In this document: positions 1-5,826 of the stretch, piece after piece
Numbering within the stretch: position 1 is the stretch's first letter
Layout: each line of letters begins with the position of its first letter
Assembly: GCF_001982635.1 (NCBI RefSeq)
Contig: NZ_MKFI01000004.1
Coordinates: 241,609 to 305,608 of the forward strand
Direction of reading: 5' to 3'
Origin: Bradyrhizobium mercantei
GTDB lineage: Bacteria > Pseudomonadota > Alphaproteobacteria > Rhizobiales > Xanthobacteraceae
Length of the DNA stretch: 64,000 nucleotides
Position numbers and translations under genes: made by a program
The notes under the pieces: model-generated
Told to the model about the DNA's origin: nothing
Seen by the model: only the letters and a program-made list of their open reading frames with translations
Database searches by the model: none

Positions 1-115
1 GCTCACGAAATCGTCATCCCTGCCCTCGGCGCCCTCCCGGGCCCCGGGAATAAAGCCCCGGCCGCGCCGATCACCTTCCCGGAAACCCAATCCCTGGGAC
101 CACGGGAGACTTGTC

Positions 116-1069
116 ATGAGCGGACACGATCACAATCACCACGATGAGGAGAAAGGCGTCAGCCGACGCAAGGTGCTGGAATGCATGACCTGGGCCGGCA
201 CCGGCGTGCTGTGGACGGTCACCGGCGGCGTGCCGCATTCGCTCGGCATCGTCGGCTCGGCGGCGGCAGCGGAAGCCACCACCGGCATGACCTTCATGCA
301 GATCAGCGACAGCCATGTCGGCTTCGACAAGCCGGCCAATCCGAACGCCATCGGCACGCTGGAAGAGGCCATCAACAAGGTCAAGGCGATGCCGGTCAAG
401 CCGTCCTTCATGATCCACACCGGCGACATCACGCATCTGTCCAAGGCGTCTGAATTCGATGATGCCGATCGCATCATCTCGCAGGCCAAGCTCGACGTGC
501 ATTACGTGCCGGGCGAGCACGACTTCATCGACGAGGAGGTCAAGCTCTACAAGGAGCGCTACGGCAAGGGCACCAAGGGTCCGGGCTATTATTCCTTCGA
601 CGCCGGCGGCGTGCATTTCGTCGGCCTCGTCAACGTCGTCGACCTCAAGGGCGGCGGCCTCGGCAATCTCGGCAACGAGCAGCTCGAATGGCTCGAGAAT
701 GACCTCAAGGGCCGCTCGAAGTCGACGCCGATCGTGCTGTTCGCCCACATCCCGCTGTGGACGGTCTATCCGCAATGGGGCTGGGGCACCGAGGACGGAG
801 CCCGCGCGCTGGAATACGTCAAGGGCTTCGGCTCCGTCACGGTGCTCAACGGCCACATCCACCAGGTGATGCAGAAGGTCGAGGGCAACGTCACCTTCCA
901 CACCGCGCGTTCGACCGCCTTCCCGCAGCCGGCGCCGGGTGCCGCCCCCTCGCCCGGCCCGATGAAGGTCGAGGATGCCAAGCTGCGCAGCATGCTCGGC
1001 GTCGCCAGCATCAACTTCAAGCAGAACAGCCAGCCGCTGGCGATCATCGACACGCCGCTGCAAGGCTAA
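116..1069 (+). CDS. Tat-exported calcineurin-like metallophosphoesterase
   Basis: Predicted exported metal-dependent phosphoesterase of 317 residues; the substrate is unknown. The N-terminus is His-rich (HDHNHHDEE) and is followed by a twin-arginine motif (SRRKVLE) and a hydrophobic stretch ending in AAAA near residue 52, so export by the Tat system is likely. The calcineurin-like metal motifs appear in order: SDSHVG, HTGDITH, an altered GNH(D/E) block that reads GEHD, FAHIP and NGHIHQ. The Asn-to-Glu change in GEHD touches a residue that normally contacts metal and phosphate, so activity may be altered. The start is supported by GGGAG seven bases upstream. It lies 12 bases before the cupredoxin gene and probably shares a transcript with it and with the sigma/anti-sigma pair. 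Family call secure; role unknown. Confidence 0.9.
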   Translation: MSGHDHNHHDEEKGVSRRKVLECMTWAGTGVLWTVTGGVPHSLGIVGSAAAAEATTGMTFMQISDSHVGFDKPANPNAIGTLEEAINKVKAMPVKPSFMIHTGDITHLSKASEFDDADRIISQAKLDVHYVPGEHDFIDEEVKLYKERYGKGTKGPGYYSFDAGGVHFVGLVNVVDLKGGGLGNLGNEQLEWLENDLKGRSKSTPIVLFAHIPLWTVYPQWGWGTEDGARALEYVKGFGSVTVLNGHIHQVMQKVEGNVTFHTARSTAFPQPAPGAAPSPGPMKVEDAKLRSMLGVASINFKQNSQPLAIIDTPLQG

Positions 1070-1081
1070 GGGACGAGACCG

Positions 1082-1405
1082 ATGAGTTCGATCAATCGAC
1101 GCGACTTCGGCATCGCCGTGGTCGCGGCCATGCTGCTGCCGGTCACGGCGGCGCGCGCCGAAGACACCGCGGTCCACATCGACAACTTCTCGTTCACGCC
1201 GAACCCGCTCGACGTGAAGGTCGGCACCACGGTGACCTGGACCAACCGCGACGACATCCCGCACACCGTGGTGTGCGCGGGCAAATTCCGCTCCAAGACC
1301 ATGGATACCGACGGCACCTTCTCGTTCACCTTCACGGAGCCTGGCGAGTACAAGTATTTCTGCTCGCTGCATCCGCACATGACAGGCAGTATCAAGGTTG
1401 GGTAA
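1082..1405 (+). CDS. Exported cupredoxin (amicyanin/plastocyanin-like)
   Basis: A 107-residue type 1 copper protein, probably a periplasmic electron carrier. The N-terminus has a twin-arginine-like NRRDFG motif and a hydrophobic segment ending at ARA (residue 26). The mature part is a single cupredoxin domain. All type 1 ligands are visible: His61 in DDIPHTVV, then Cys94, His97 and Met100 in FCSLHPHM. The Cys-x2-His-x2-Met spacing is that of amicyanin-type domains. The gene follows the metallophosphoesterase by 12 bases and precedes an ECF sigma/anti-sigma pair, so the exported redox protein and the sigma system may belong to one response; that link is inferred from position only. Confidence 0.9.
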   Translation: MSSINRRDFGIAVVAAMLLPVTAARAEDTAVHIDNFSFTPNPLDVKVGTTVTWTNRDDIPHTVVCAGKFRSKTMDTDGTFSFTFTEPGEYKYFCSLHPHMTGSIKVG

Positions 1406-1431
1406 CGTGATCACCCATACAATCACAACCA

Positions 1432-1466
1432 TGCCCGGCCGGTGGCCCTCAGCCCCCGGCCGGGCA
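1432..1466. terminator. GC-rich hairpin between cupredoxin and sigma genes
   Basis: An 11-bp perfect inverted repeat (TGCCCGGCCGG and its complement) with a 13-base loop lies between the cupredoxin stop and the sigma-factor start. There is no T-run after it, so it may be an attenuator, an mRNA-stabilising stem or a partial terminator rather than a standard intrinsic terminator. Confidence 0.4.
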
Positions 1467-1499
1467 CAAGCCGTCTCTCGACATGCCGGGCAGGACACG

Positions 1500-2057
1500 A
1501 TGGTTGTCAACGCGTCGCAAGACGATCCCGAAAAGGCGCGGCGCTTCCGCGAAGCCGCGCTGCCGTACCTTGACGACGCCTACACGCTGGCGCGCTATCT
1601 GCTGCGCGATGCCGCCGATGCCGAGGATGCGGTGCAGGAATGCTATCTGCGCGCCTACAAGCATTTCGACAGCTACCGGGGACCTGCGATGAAGCCGTGG
1701 CTGTTTGCGATCCTGCGCAATGTCTGCCGCGCCGAATATGCACGGCGCAAGACCGCCCCCACCGCGGTCGAGGAGCTGCCCGAAGGCGGCGAGCAGACCC
1801 CGCTGTGGAACGAAGCCCCGGAGACACCGGAAAAGCAGCTGCTGCGCCGCTTCGACGGCGACACCGTGCGCAAGCTGGTCGCGGCGCTCGCCGAGCCGTT
1901 CCGCGAGACCTTCGTGCTCAGGGAAATCCAGAATCTATCATACCGCGAGATCGCCGATGTCGCCGCCGTGCCTGTCGGCACCGTGATGTCCCGCCTCGCG
2001 CGCGCCCGCGCCATGCTGCGATCGGCATGGCTTGCGGAACAGGAGCAAGTGAAATGA
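1500..2057 (+). CDS. ECF-type RNA polymerase sigma-70 factor
   Basis: A 185-residue extracytoplasmic-function sigma factor that should direct RNA polymerase to a small regulon. Region 2 is visible as DAEDAVQECYLRAYKHF followed by the conserved KPWLFAILRN segment. Region 4 contains the helix-turn-helix FRETFVLREI...SYREIADVAAVPVGTVMSRLARAR. The ATG at 1500 (MVVNASQDD) is preferred. The frame is open back to 1398, but that part would run through the hairpin at 1432-1466 and is not sigma-like. The stop overlaps the anti-sigma start (ATGA, 2054-2057), which indicates translational coupling. Target promoters cannot be read from this window. Confidence 0.9.
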   Translation: MVVNASQDDPEKARRFREAALPYLDDAYTLARYLLRDAADAEDAVQECYLRAYKHFDSYRGPAMKPWLFAILRNVCRAEYARRKTAPTAVEELPEGGEQTPLWNEAPETPEKQLLRRFDGDTVRKLVAALAEPFRETFVLREIQNLSYREIADVAAVPVGTVMSRLARARAMLRSAWLAEQEQVK

Positions 2058-2830
2058 CCTGCGAGGAAGCCGAAGTGCTGGTTCACGCGCTGATCGACGG
2101 CGAACTCGACGCCGGCCATGCGCGCGAAGTGGAAGCCCATATCGAGGGGTGCGCGCATTGCGCCGCCTTGATGAAGGAGTATCAGGAGATCCGCCAGGCG
2201 ATCGCCGAGAGCGACGTGCGCTACAAGGCGCCGCTCGAGCTGCGCCGCAAGATCGAGAAGGCATTGCCGCAACCGCAGACGCAGGCGCAGGCGGCGCCGA
2301 GCCGGCGCTCGGTGCTGCGCGGCTTCGCGATGGGCTCCGCGGTGTCGGCGATGGCCGCAACCGGCCTCGTTGCGATCGTGCTGCGCAGCGACGACGAGCA
2401 GCGCATCGAGAACGAGGTGGTGTCGGCGCATCTGCGCTCGCTGCAGGCCGGCCACCTGATCGACGTGGTCTCGACCGATCAGCATACGGTCAAGCCGTGG
2501 TTCAACGGCAAGCTCGACGTCTCGCCGCCGGTGATCGACCTCACCGCGCAGGGCTTTACGCTGATCGGCGGCCGGCTCGACTACGTCAACGCCCGCGAGA
2601 TCGGCGCCGTGGTCTACAAGCGGCGCCAGCACGTGATCAATTTGTTCGTGGCGCAGACCGCGAACACCGAACGGAAGAGCGCGAAGATCTCGACCTTGCA
2701 GGGCTTCAATATCAGGCGCTGGAGCGACCGTGGCCTGAACTACTGGGCGGTCAGCGATCTCGGCGCCGACGAATTGACCGAGTTCGGCGACAAGTTCGAG
2801 AGCGCGATGCGCGCGAACAAGGAAGGGTGA
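2054..2830 (+). CDS. Membrane anti-sigma factor with zinc-binding (ZAS) motif
   Basis: A 258-residue protein that should bind and silence the sigma factor encoded just upstream. The N-terminal cytoplasmic domain carries the ZAS signature His-x3-Cys-x2-Cys (His29, Cys33, Cys36 in HIEGCAHC). A single membrane segment is predicted at about residues 88-110, preceded by SRRSVLRG. The remaining 150 residues should lie in the periplasm and may be the sensor. The ZAS motif is known in several families to respond to redox or zinc state, which would suit the neighbouring copper protein, but that is inference. The start codon overlaps the sigma stop by four bases. Confidence 0.88.
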   Translation: MTCEEAEVLVHALIDGELDAGHAREVEAHIEGCAHCAALMKEYQEIRQAIAESDVRYKAPLELRRKIEKALPQPQTQAQAAPSRRSVLRGFAMGSAVSAMAATGLVAIVLRSDDEQRIENEVVSAHLRSLQAGHLIDVVSTDQHTVKPWFNGKLDVSPPVIDLTAQGFTLIGGRLDYVNAREIGAVVYKRRQHVINLFVAQTANTERKSAKISTLQGFNIRRWSDRGLNYWAVSDLGADELTEFGDKFESAMRANKEG

Positions 2831-2846
2831 TTTTCGCCCCACTCAT

Positions 2847-2931
2847 CGTCATTGCGAGGAGCGACGGTGACGAAACAATCCACACCTCCGCTTGCCGCGG
2901 GATGGATTGCTTCGCTCCGCTCGCAATGACG
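2847..2931. repeat. Inverted-repeat element, CGTCATTGCGAG family
   Basis: The element starts with CGTCATTGCGAGGAGCGA (2847-2864) and ends with the near-complement TTCGCTCCGCTCGCAATGACG read in two parts (2911-2931). The outer 12 bp are perfectly complementary. It lies downstream of the anti-sigma gene and encodes nothing. A degenerate relative (GTCATTGCGGGGCGACGC) occurs at about 53703-53746. Confidence 0.75.
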
Positions 2932-2947
2932 AATGAGATGATCGTGT

Positions 2948-3029
2948 AGCCCGGATGCAGCGCAGCGCAATCCGGGAACGATTTGACCCGTGTCGAGAAA
3001 CCCGGATTTCGCTGCGCTGCATCCGGGCT
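2948..3029. repeat. Palindromic repeat, CCCGGATGCAGCGCAGC family, copy 1
   Basis: A 20-bp perfect inverted repeat (2948-2967 against 3010-3029) is extended inward by a further 8 bp of pairing after one mismatch (CAATCCGGG against CCCGGATTT). The right half (2999-3029) is identical over 31 bases to 3555-3585 on the other side of the 3033-3497 gene. Probably a REP-like element. Confidence 0.8.
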
Positions 3030-3032
3030 CGA

Positions 3033-3497
3033 CTAGTCGCAGATCGGGTATGACTGCTGGCGACCAACGATTCTGGGCAAGCGAAGGGTTTTCTCTCCCT
3101 TCTTCCGATTGGTCCAATTGCTGTTGTCAAAATTGCCGGTCAGGGCTTGAGCCGTTACCTTTCCCCTAAAGGTCATGACCTGTCCGTTGGAACCCTCAAG
3201 TGCAACCTTAAAGAGGATGTCCCCCTTCTTTGGATCGACGGTCGCCGCTCCAATCTGGGGATCACCGAGCTGCCCTTCGGCCAGCTGGTGGACGACGTAG
3301 TCACCTTCCTTCAGCCGAAGGAGAACAACTCGCATCCCGAGCAGGTCGCCCGACTCGGGATGATAGCAAACGTCGGAGTAAACGGCGGCGACGCTATCAT
3401 CGGTCGGCGCGGCGTTGGCAAACGTCCCAGCAATCAATGAAAACGCGCCAGTAATCAACACACAGCGCAAACTACAAGCGATGGCCATGGACCGCAT
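3033..3497 (-). CDS. Small secreted protein of unknown function
   Basis: A 154-residue protein I do not recognise. The first 31 residues look like a signal peptide (hydrophobic VLITGAFSLIAGTFANAA). The mature part has one pair of cysteines (VCYHPESGDLLG near the start and PICD at the end) and beta-rich stretches such as GMRVVLLRLKEGDYVVHQL. The frame is open upstream to 3578, but the extra N-terminal residues (MQRSEIRV...) are encoded by the palindromic repeat, so the ATG at 3497 was chosen; ATG 3488 is an alternative. No clear ribosome binding site is visible. Both flanks are copies of the same repeat, with no partner genes. Confidence 0.6.
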   Translation of the reverse strand: MRSMAIACSLRCVLITGAFSLIAGTFANAAPTDDSVAAVYSDVCYHPESGDLLGMRVVLLRLKEGDYVVHQLAEGQLGDPQIGAATVDPKKGDILFKVALEGSNGQVMTFRGKVTAQALTGNFDNSNWTNRKKGEKTLRLPRIVGRQQSYPICD

Positions 3498-3500
3498 TGT

Positions 3501-3588
3501 TTGTAGCCCGAATGGAGGGAAGTGTAATCCGGGAATGGACTCACCAGTTTTGAGAACCCGGATTTCGCTGCGCTGCATCCGGGCTACA
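3501..3588. repeat. Palindromic repeat, CCCGGATGCAGCGCAGC family, copy 2
   Basis: The right arm (3555-3588) matches copy 1 exactly over 31 bases. The left arm (TGTAGCCCG at 3501-3509 and AATCCGGG further in) has decayed in the middle. With copy 1 it brackets the small secreted-protein gene as a direct repeat of whole elements. Confidence 0.75.
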
Positions 3589-3597
3589 GGTTCGAAC

Positions 3598-4989
3598 TCA
3601 CGCCGACTTGCGCACCGCGTTGTCGACCAGCGTTTTGCCGAGCGACCAGATCGCGCCGGGCACCTTGTGGCTGCCGGCGATCACATCGTCGAACGACTTC
3701 TCGATCCAGCTGCAGTCCTCTTCGGTGATCGTGAGCGGCGGCAGCAACTTGATGGTGTGCAGGCCGTGGCCGGCGACTTGCGTGAGGATCTTGTGATCCT
3801 TGAACAGCGGCACCGTGATGAGCTGGCAGAACAGGCCCTTGTTGGCGGTCTCCAGCAGATTCCACGACGCCTTCAGGCGCAGCGATTTCGGCGGCCCGAA
3901 CTCGACGCCGATCATCAGGCCCTTGCCGCGGACTTCCTTCATCAGTTCGTAGCCGGGCACCATGCGCGTCAGCGCAAGACGGAGCTCGGCGCCGCGCTTG
4001 GCCGCGTTCTCGACCAGCCGCTCGGCCTTGATGACGTCGAGCGTGGCGATACCGGCAGCCATCGCCAGATCGTTCTTGGCGAAGGTCGAGCCGTGCACGA
4101 CCGCGCGGTCCATCTGGTTGAAGATCTTGTCGAAGATGTTCTTGCGCGTCAGCAGCGCGCCGATCGGCACGTGACCGCCGGAGAGCGCCTTCGCCAGCAG
4201 CACCATGTCGGGCTCGATGCCCCAGTGCTCGATCGCGAGGAACTTGCCGGTGCGGCCGATGCCGGTCTGAATCTCGTCGGCGATGAACAGCGTGCCGTAT
4301 TTGCGGCACAGTGCCAGCGCGCCGGGCAGGAACTCGTCGGTGGGCATGTTGACGCCCTTGCCCTGGATCGGCTCGACAATGAACGCACTGACCTGGCGCG
4401 ACGACAGCGCCTTCTCCAGCGCCTCGAGATCGTTGAAGGGGATCGCGGTGCAGCCCGGCAGCAGCGGCTCGAAGCCGCCGCGGAAATTCGAATCATCGGT
4501 CAGCGACAATGCGCCGTAGGACAGGCCATGGAACGAATGCCCGCAATAGACGATACCCGGACGACCGGTCGCGCCACGCGCGAACTTGATCGCGGCTTCG
4601 ACGGTTTCGGCGCCGGAATTGGCGAAAAACACCTTGTCCAGGTATGGAACATGTTCCAGAAGCCGCTCCGCGAGCACGCCGGCGAGCGTCGAGACATCGA
4701 GCTGCACCAGATTGGGCAGGTCGGCGTCGAGCACACTCTTCAGCGCCTGGCGCAGGGCCGGATGATTGCGGCCAATCGCAAAAACGCCAAATCCACTCAA
4801 TAGATCAAGGTAACGAGCCCCCTGACGATCGAAGAGGTATTGGCCTTGCCCCTTCTGGAAACCGACGTCGTAGCCGATGGTCTTGAGGACGCGAACGAGC
4901 TGCTCGTTGAGGTGACGCGTGTGCATGGCACCGCGCTGCCCCTCGCGCTCCACAAAAATCTCGGAAACGTCTAAATTGGAACTTACCAT
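3598..4989 (-). CDS. hpnO: Hopanoid aminotransferase HpnO (aminobacteriohopanetriol synthesis)
   Basis: Class III PLP-dependent aminotransferase of 463 residues. HpnO is known to convert the oxidised hopanoid side chain to aminobacteriohopanetriol. Fold-type I features are clear: a glycine/serine phosphate-binding region (NSGAETVEAA, near 124-133), Asp238 in ADEIQTGIGRTG and the Schiff-base Lys267 in LLAKALSGGHVPIGA. Length and sequence style match acetylornithine/ornithine aminotransferase relatives, so the HpnO call rests partly on its place beside hpnN, ispH and hpnH. It diverges from the DUF2147 gene at 5092 across a 102-base gap that should hold both promoters. Confidence 0.85.
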   Translation of the reverse strand: MVSSNLDVSEIFVEREGQRGAMHTRHLNEQLVRVLKTIGYDVGFQKGQGQYLFDRQGARYLDLLSGFGVFAIGRNHPALRQALKSVLDADLPNLVQLDVSTLAGVLAERLLEHVPYLDKVFFANSGAETVEAAIKFARGATGRPGIVYCGHSFHGLSYGALSLTDDSNFRGGFEPLLPGCTAIPFNDLEALEKALSSRQVSAFIVEPIQGKGVNMPTDEFLPGALALCRKYGTLFIADEIQTGIGRTGKFLAIEHWGIEPDMVLLAKALSGGHVPIGALLTRKNIFDKIFNQMDRAVVHGSTFAKNDLAMAAGIATLDVIKAERLVENAAKRGAELRLALTRMVPGYELMKEVRGKGLMIGVEFGPPKSLRLKASWNLLETANKGLFCQLITVPLFKDHKILTQVAGHGLHTIKLLPPLTITEEDCSWIEKSFDDVIAGSHKVPGAIWSLGKTLVDNAVRKSA

Positions 4990-5027
4990 TCGTTACATAC
5001 GTCGGTTGATGGCCATCTCGTCAACTT

Positions 5028-5050
5028 AAAACGCTCGCTAGCGGCGTTTT
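5028..5050. promoter_or_regulatory. Hairpin in the hpnO / DUF2147 divergent promoter region
   Basis: AAAACGC (5028-5034) and GCGTTTT (5044-5050) are complementary and enclose the 8-bp palindrome CGCTAGCG (5036-5043). It lies between two divergent genes, so it may be an operator or an untranslated-leader stem. No matching regulator is identified. Confidence 0.3.
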
Positions 5051-5091
5051 GACCCCCGCTCGGATCGTCTAGTTAAGCACAGGTTTGGACC

Positions 5092-5739
5092 ATGTTGCAC
5101 TGCCCAAGAACTTTCGCGCGTACAATAGCCTTTTCAGGTTTATTTTTGGCCACCGTATTATCACCGGCACTCGCAGCCGACCCGACCGGCGACTGGAAGG
5201 TCGCGGACGGTGTCGCCACCATCCGCGTCGCCCAGTGTAATGGCAACATGTGGGGTGCTGTGTCCTGGGAAAAAACCCCTGGCGGCAAGGATAAGAACAA
5301 TCCTGATCCTGCAAAGCAGACGAGGCCGACGCTCGGCATGCCGATCCTGATCGACATGAAGAAGAAGGCCGGCGTCGATGCTTGGGAAGGCCAAGTCTAC
5401 AACGCGAAGGACGGCCAGCTCTATAGCTCGACCATCAAGCCCGTCGGCACCGACCAGCTGGAGATCCAGGGTTGCGTGCTCGGCTTCCTGTGCGGCGGCG
5501 AGACCTGGACCCGCGTCGGCCCGCCGATCCCGGTGAGCGCGGCCGGCAATCCGGCCGCAGGCGCTTCGGCTGCGAAGGGCGCCAAGTCAGCAGCGCCGCA
5601 GAAGACCACCGGCTCCGTGGCGCCTGCCACCAAGCCCGGTCAAAAGCAGGGGACCCACGCGCCGGCCAACGCCAATGCGCAGGCCGACACGGTGGGCGAT
5701 ATCTGCCTGCTGCCGGACATCGCGCGGCCGACCCAATAA
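5092..5739 (+). CDS. Exported DUF2147-domain protein
   Basis: A 215-residue protein with a signal peptide (cleavage near SPALAADPTG, residue 29). It is followed by a DUF2147 domain: GDWKVADGVATIRVAQCNGNMWG, then a mid domain ending GCVLGFLCGGETWTRVG. The last 70 residues are a low-complexity Ala/Pro/Lys tail without structure, closed by GDICLLPDIARPTQ. DUF2147 is a small beta-barrel domain of unclear function, in some proteins linked to lipid or heme-like ligands. It is divergent from hpnO and convergent with hpnN, which suggests an outer-membrane or hopanoid-related role, but this is inference. Confidence 0.85.
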   Translation: MLHCPRTFARTIAFSGLFLATVLSPALAADPTGDWKVADGVATIRVAQCNGNMWGAVSWEKTPGGKDKNNPDPAKQTRPTLGMPILIDMKKKAGVDAWEGQVYNAKDGQLYSSTIKPVGTDQLEIQGCVLGFLCGGETWTRVGPPIPVSAAGNPAAGASAAKGAKSAAPQKTTGSVAPATKPGQKQGTHAPANANAQADTVGDICLLPDIARPTQ

Positions 5740-5776
5740 CACAGGTTAACGGGCAACCCGGCCCGCTGACATCGCG

Positions 5777-5800
5777 GCTCGGCGGCGCTTGCCGCCAAGC
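5777..5800. terminator. Candidate terminator between DUF2147 gene and hpnN
   Basis: GGCGGC (5781-5786), loop GCTT, GCCGCC (5791-5796), extended by GCT/AGC after one mismatch. It sits between two convergent genes. There is no long T-run, so the call is tentative. Confidence 0.35.
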
Positions 5801-5826
5801 CGGAGCGAAAGCGAACCGCCAACGCG

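Noticed and set aside
1-115. C-terminal end of an upstream gene at the window start
   Set aside because: Short open frames exist but none has recognisable sequence or a convincing stop position; nothing is assigned.
71-1510. Long open frame of 479 codons on the minus strand
   Set aside because: It is antisense to the metallophosphoesterase and cupredoxin genes and has the His/Arg/Asp-rich composition of a shadow frame in GC-rich DNA.
2847-3588. CRISPR array
   Set aside because: The repeats are palindromic pairs with different spacings and no regular repeat-spacer unit; no cas gene is present.
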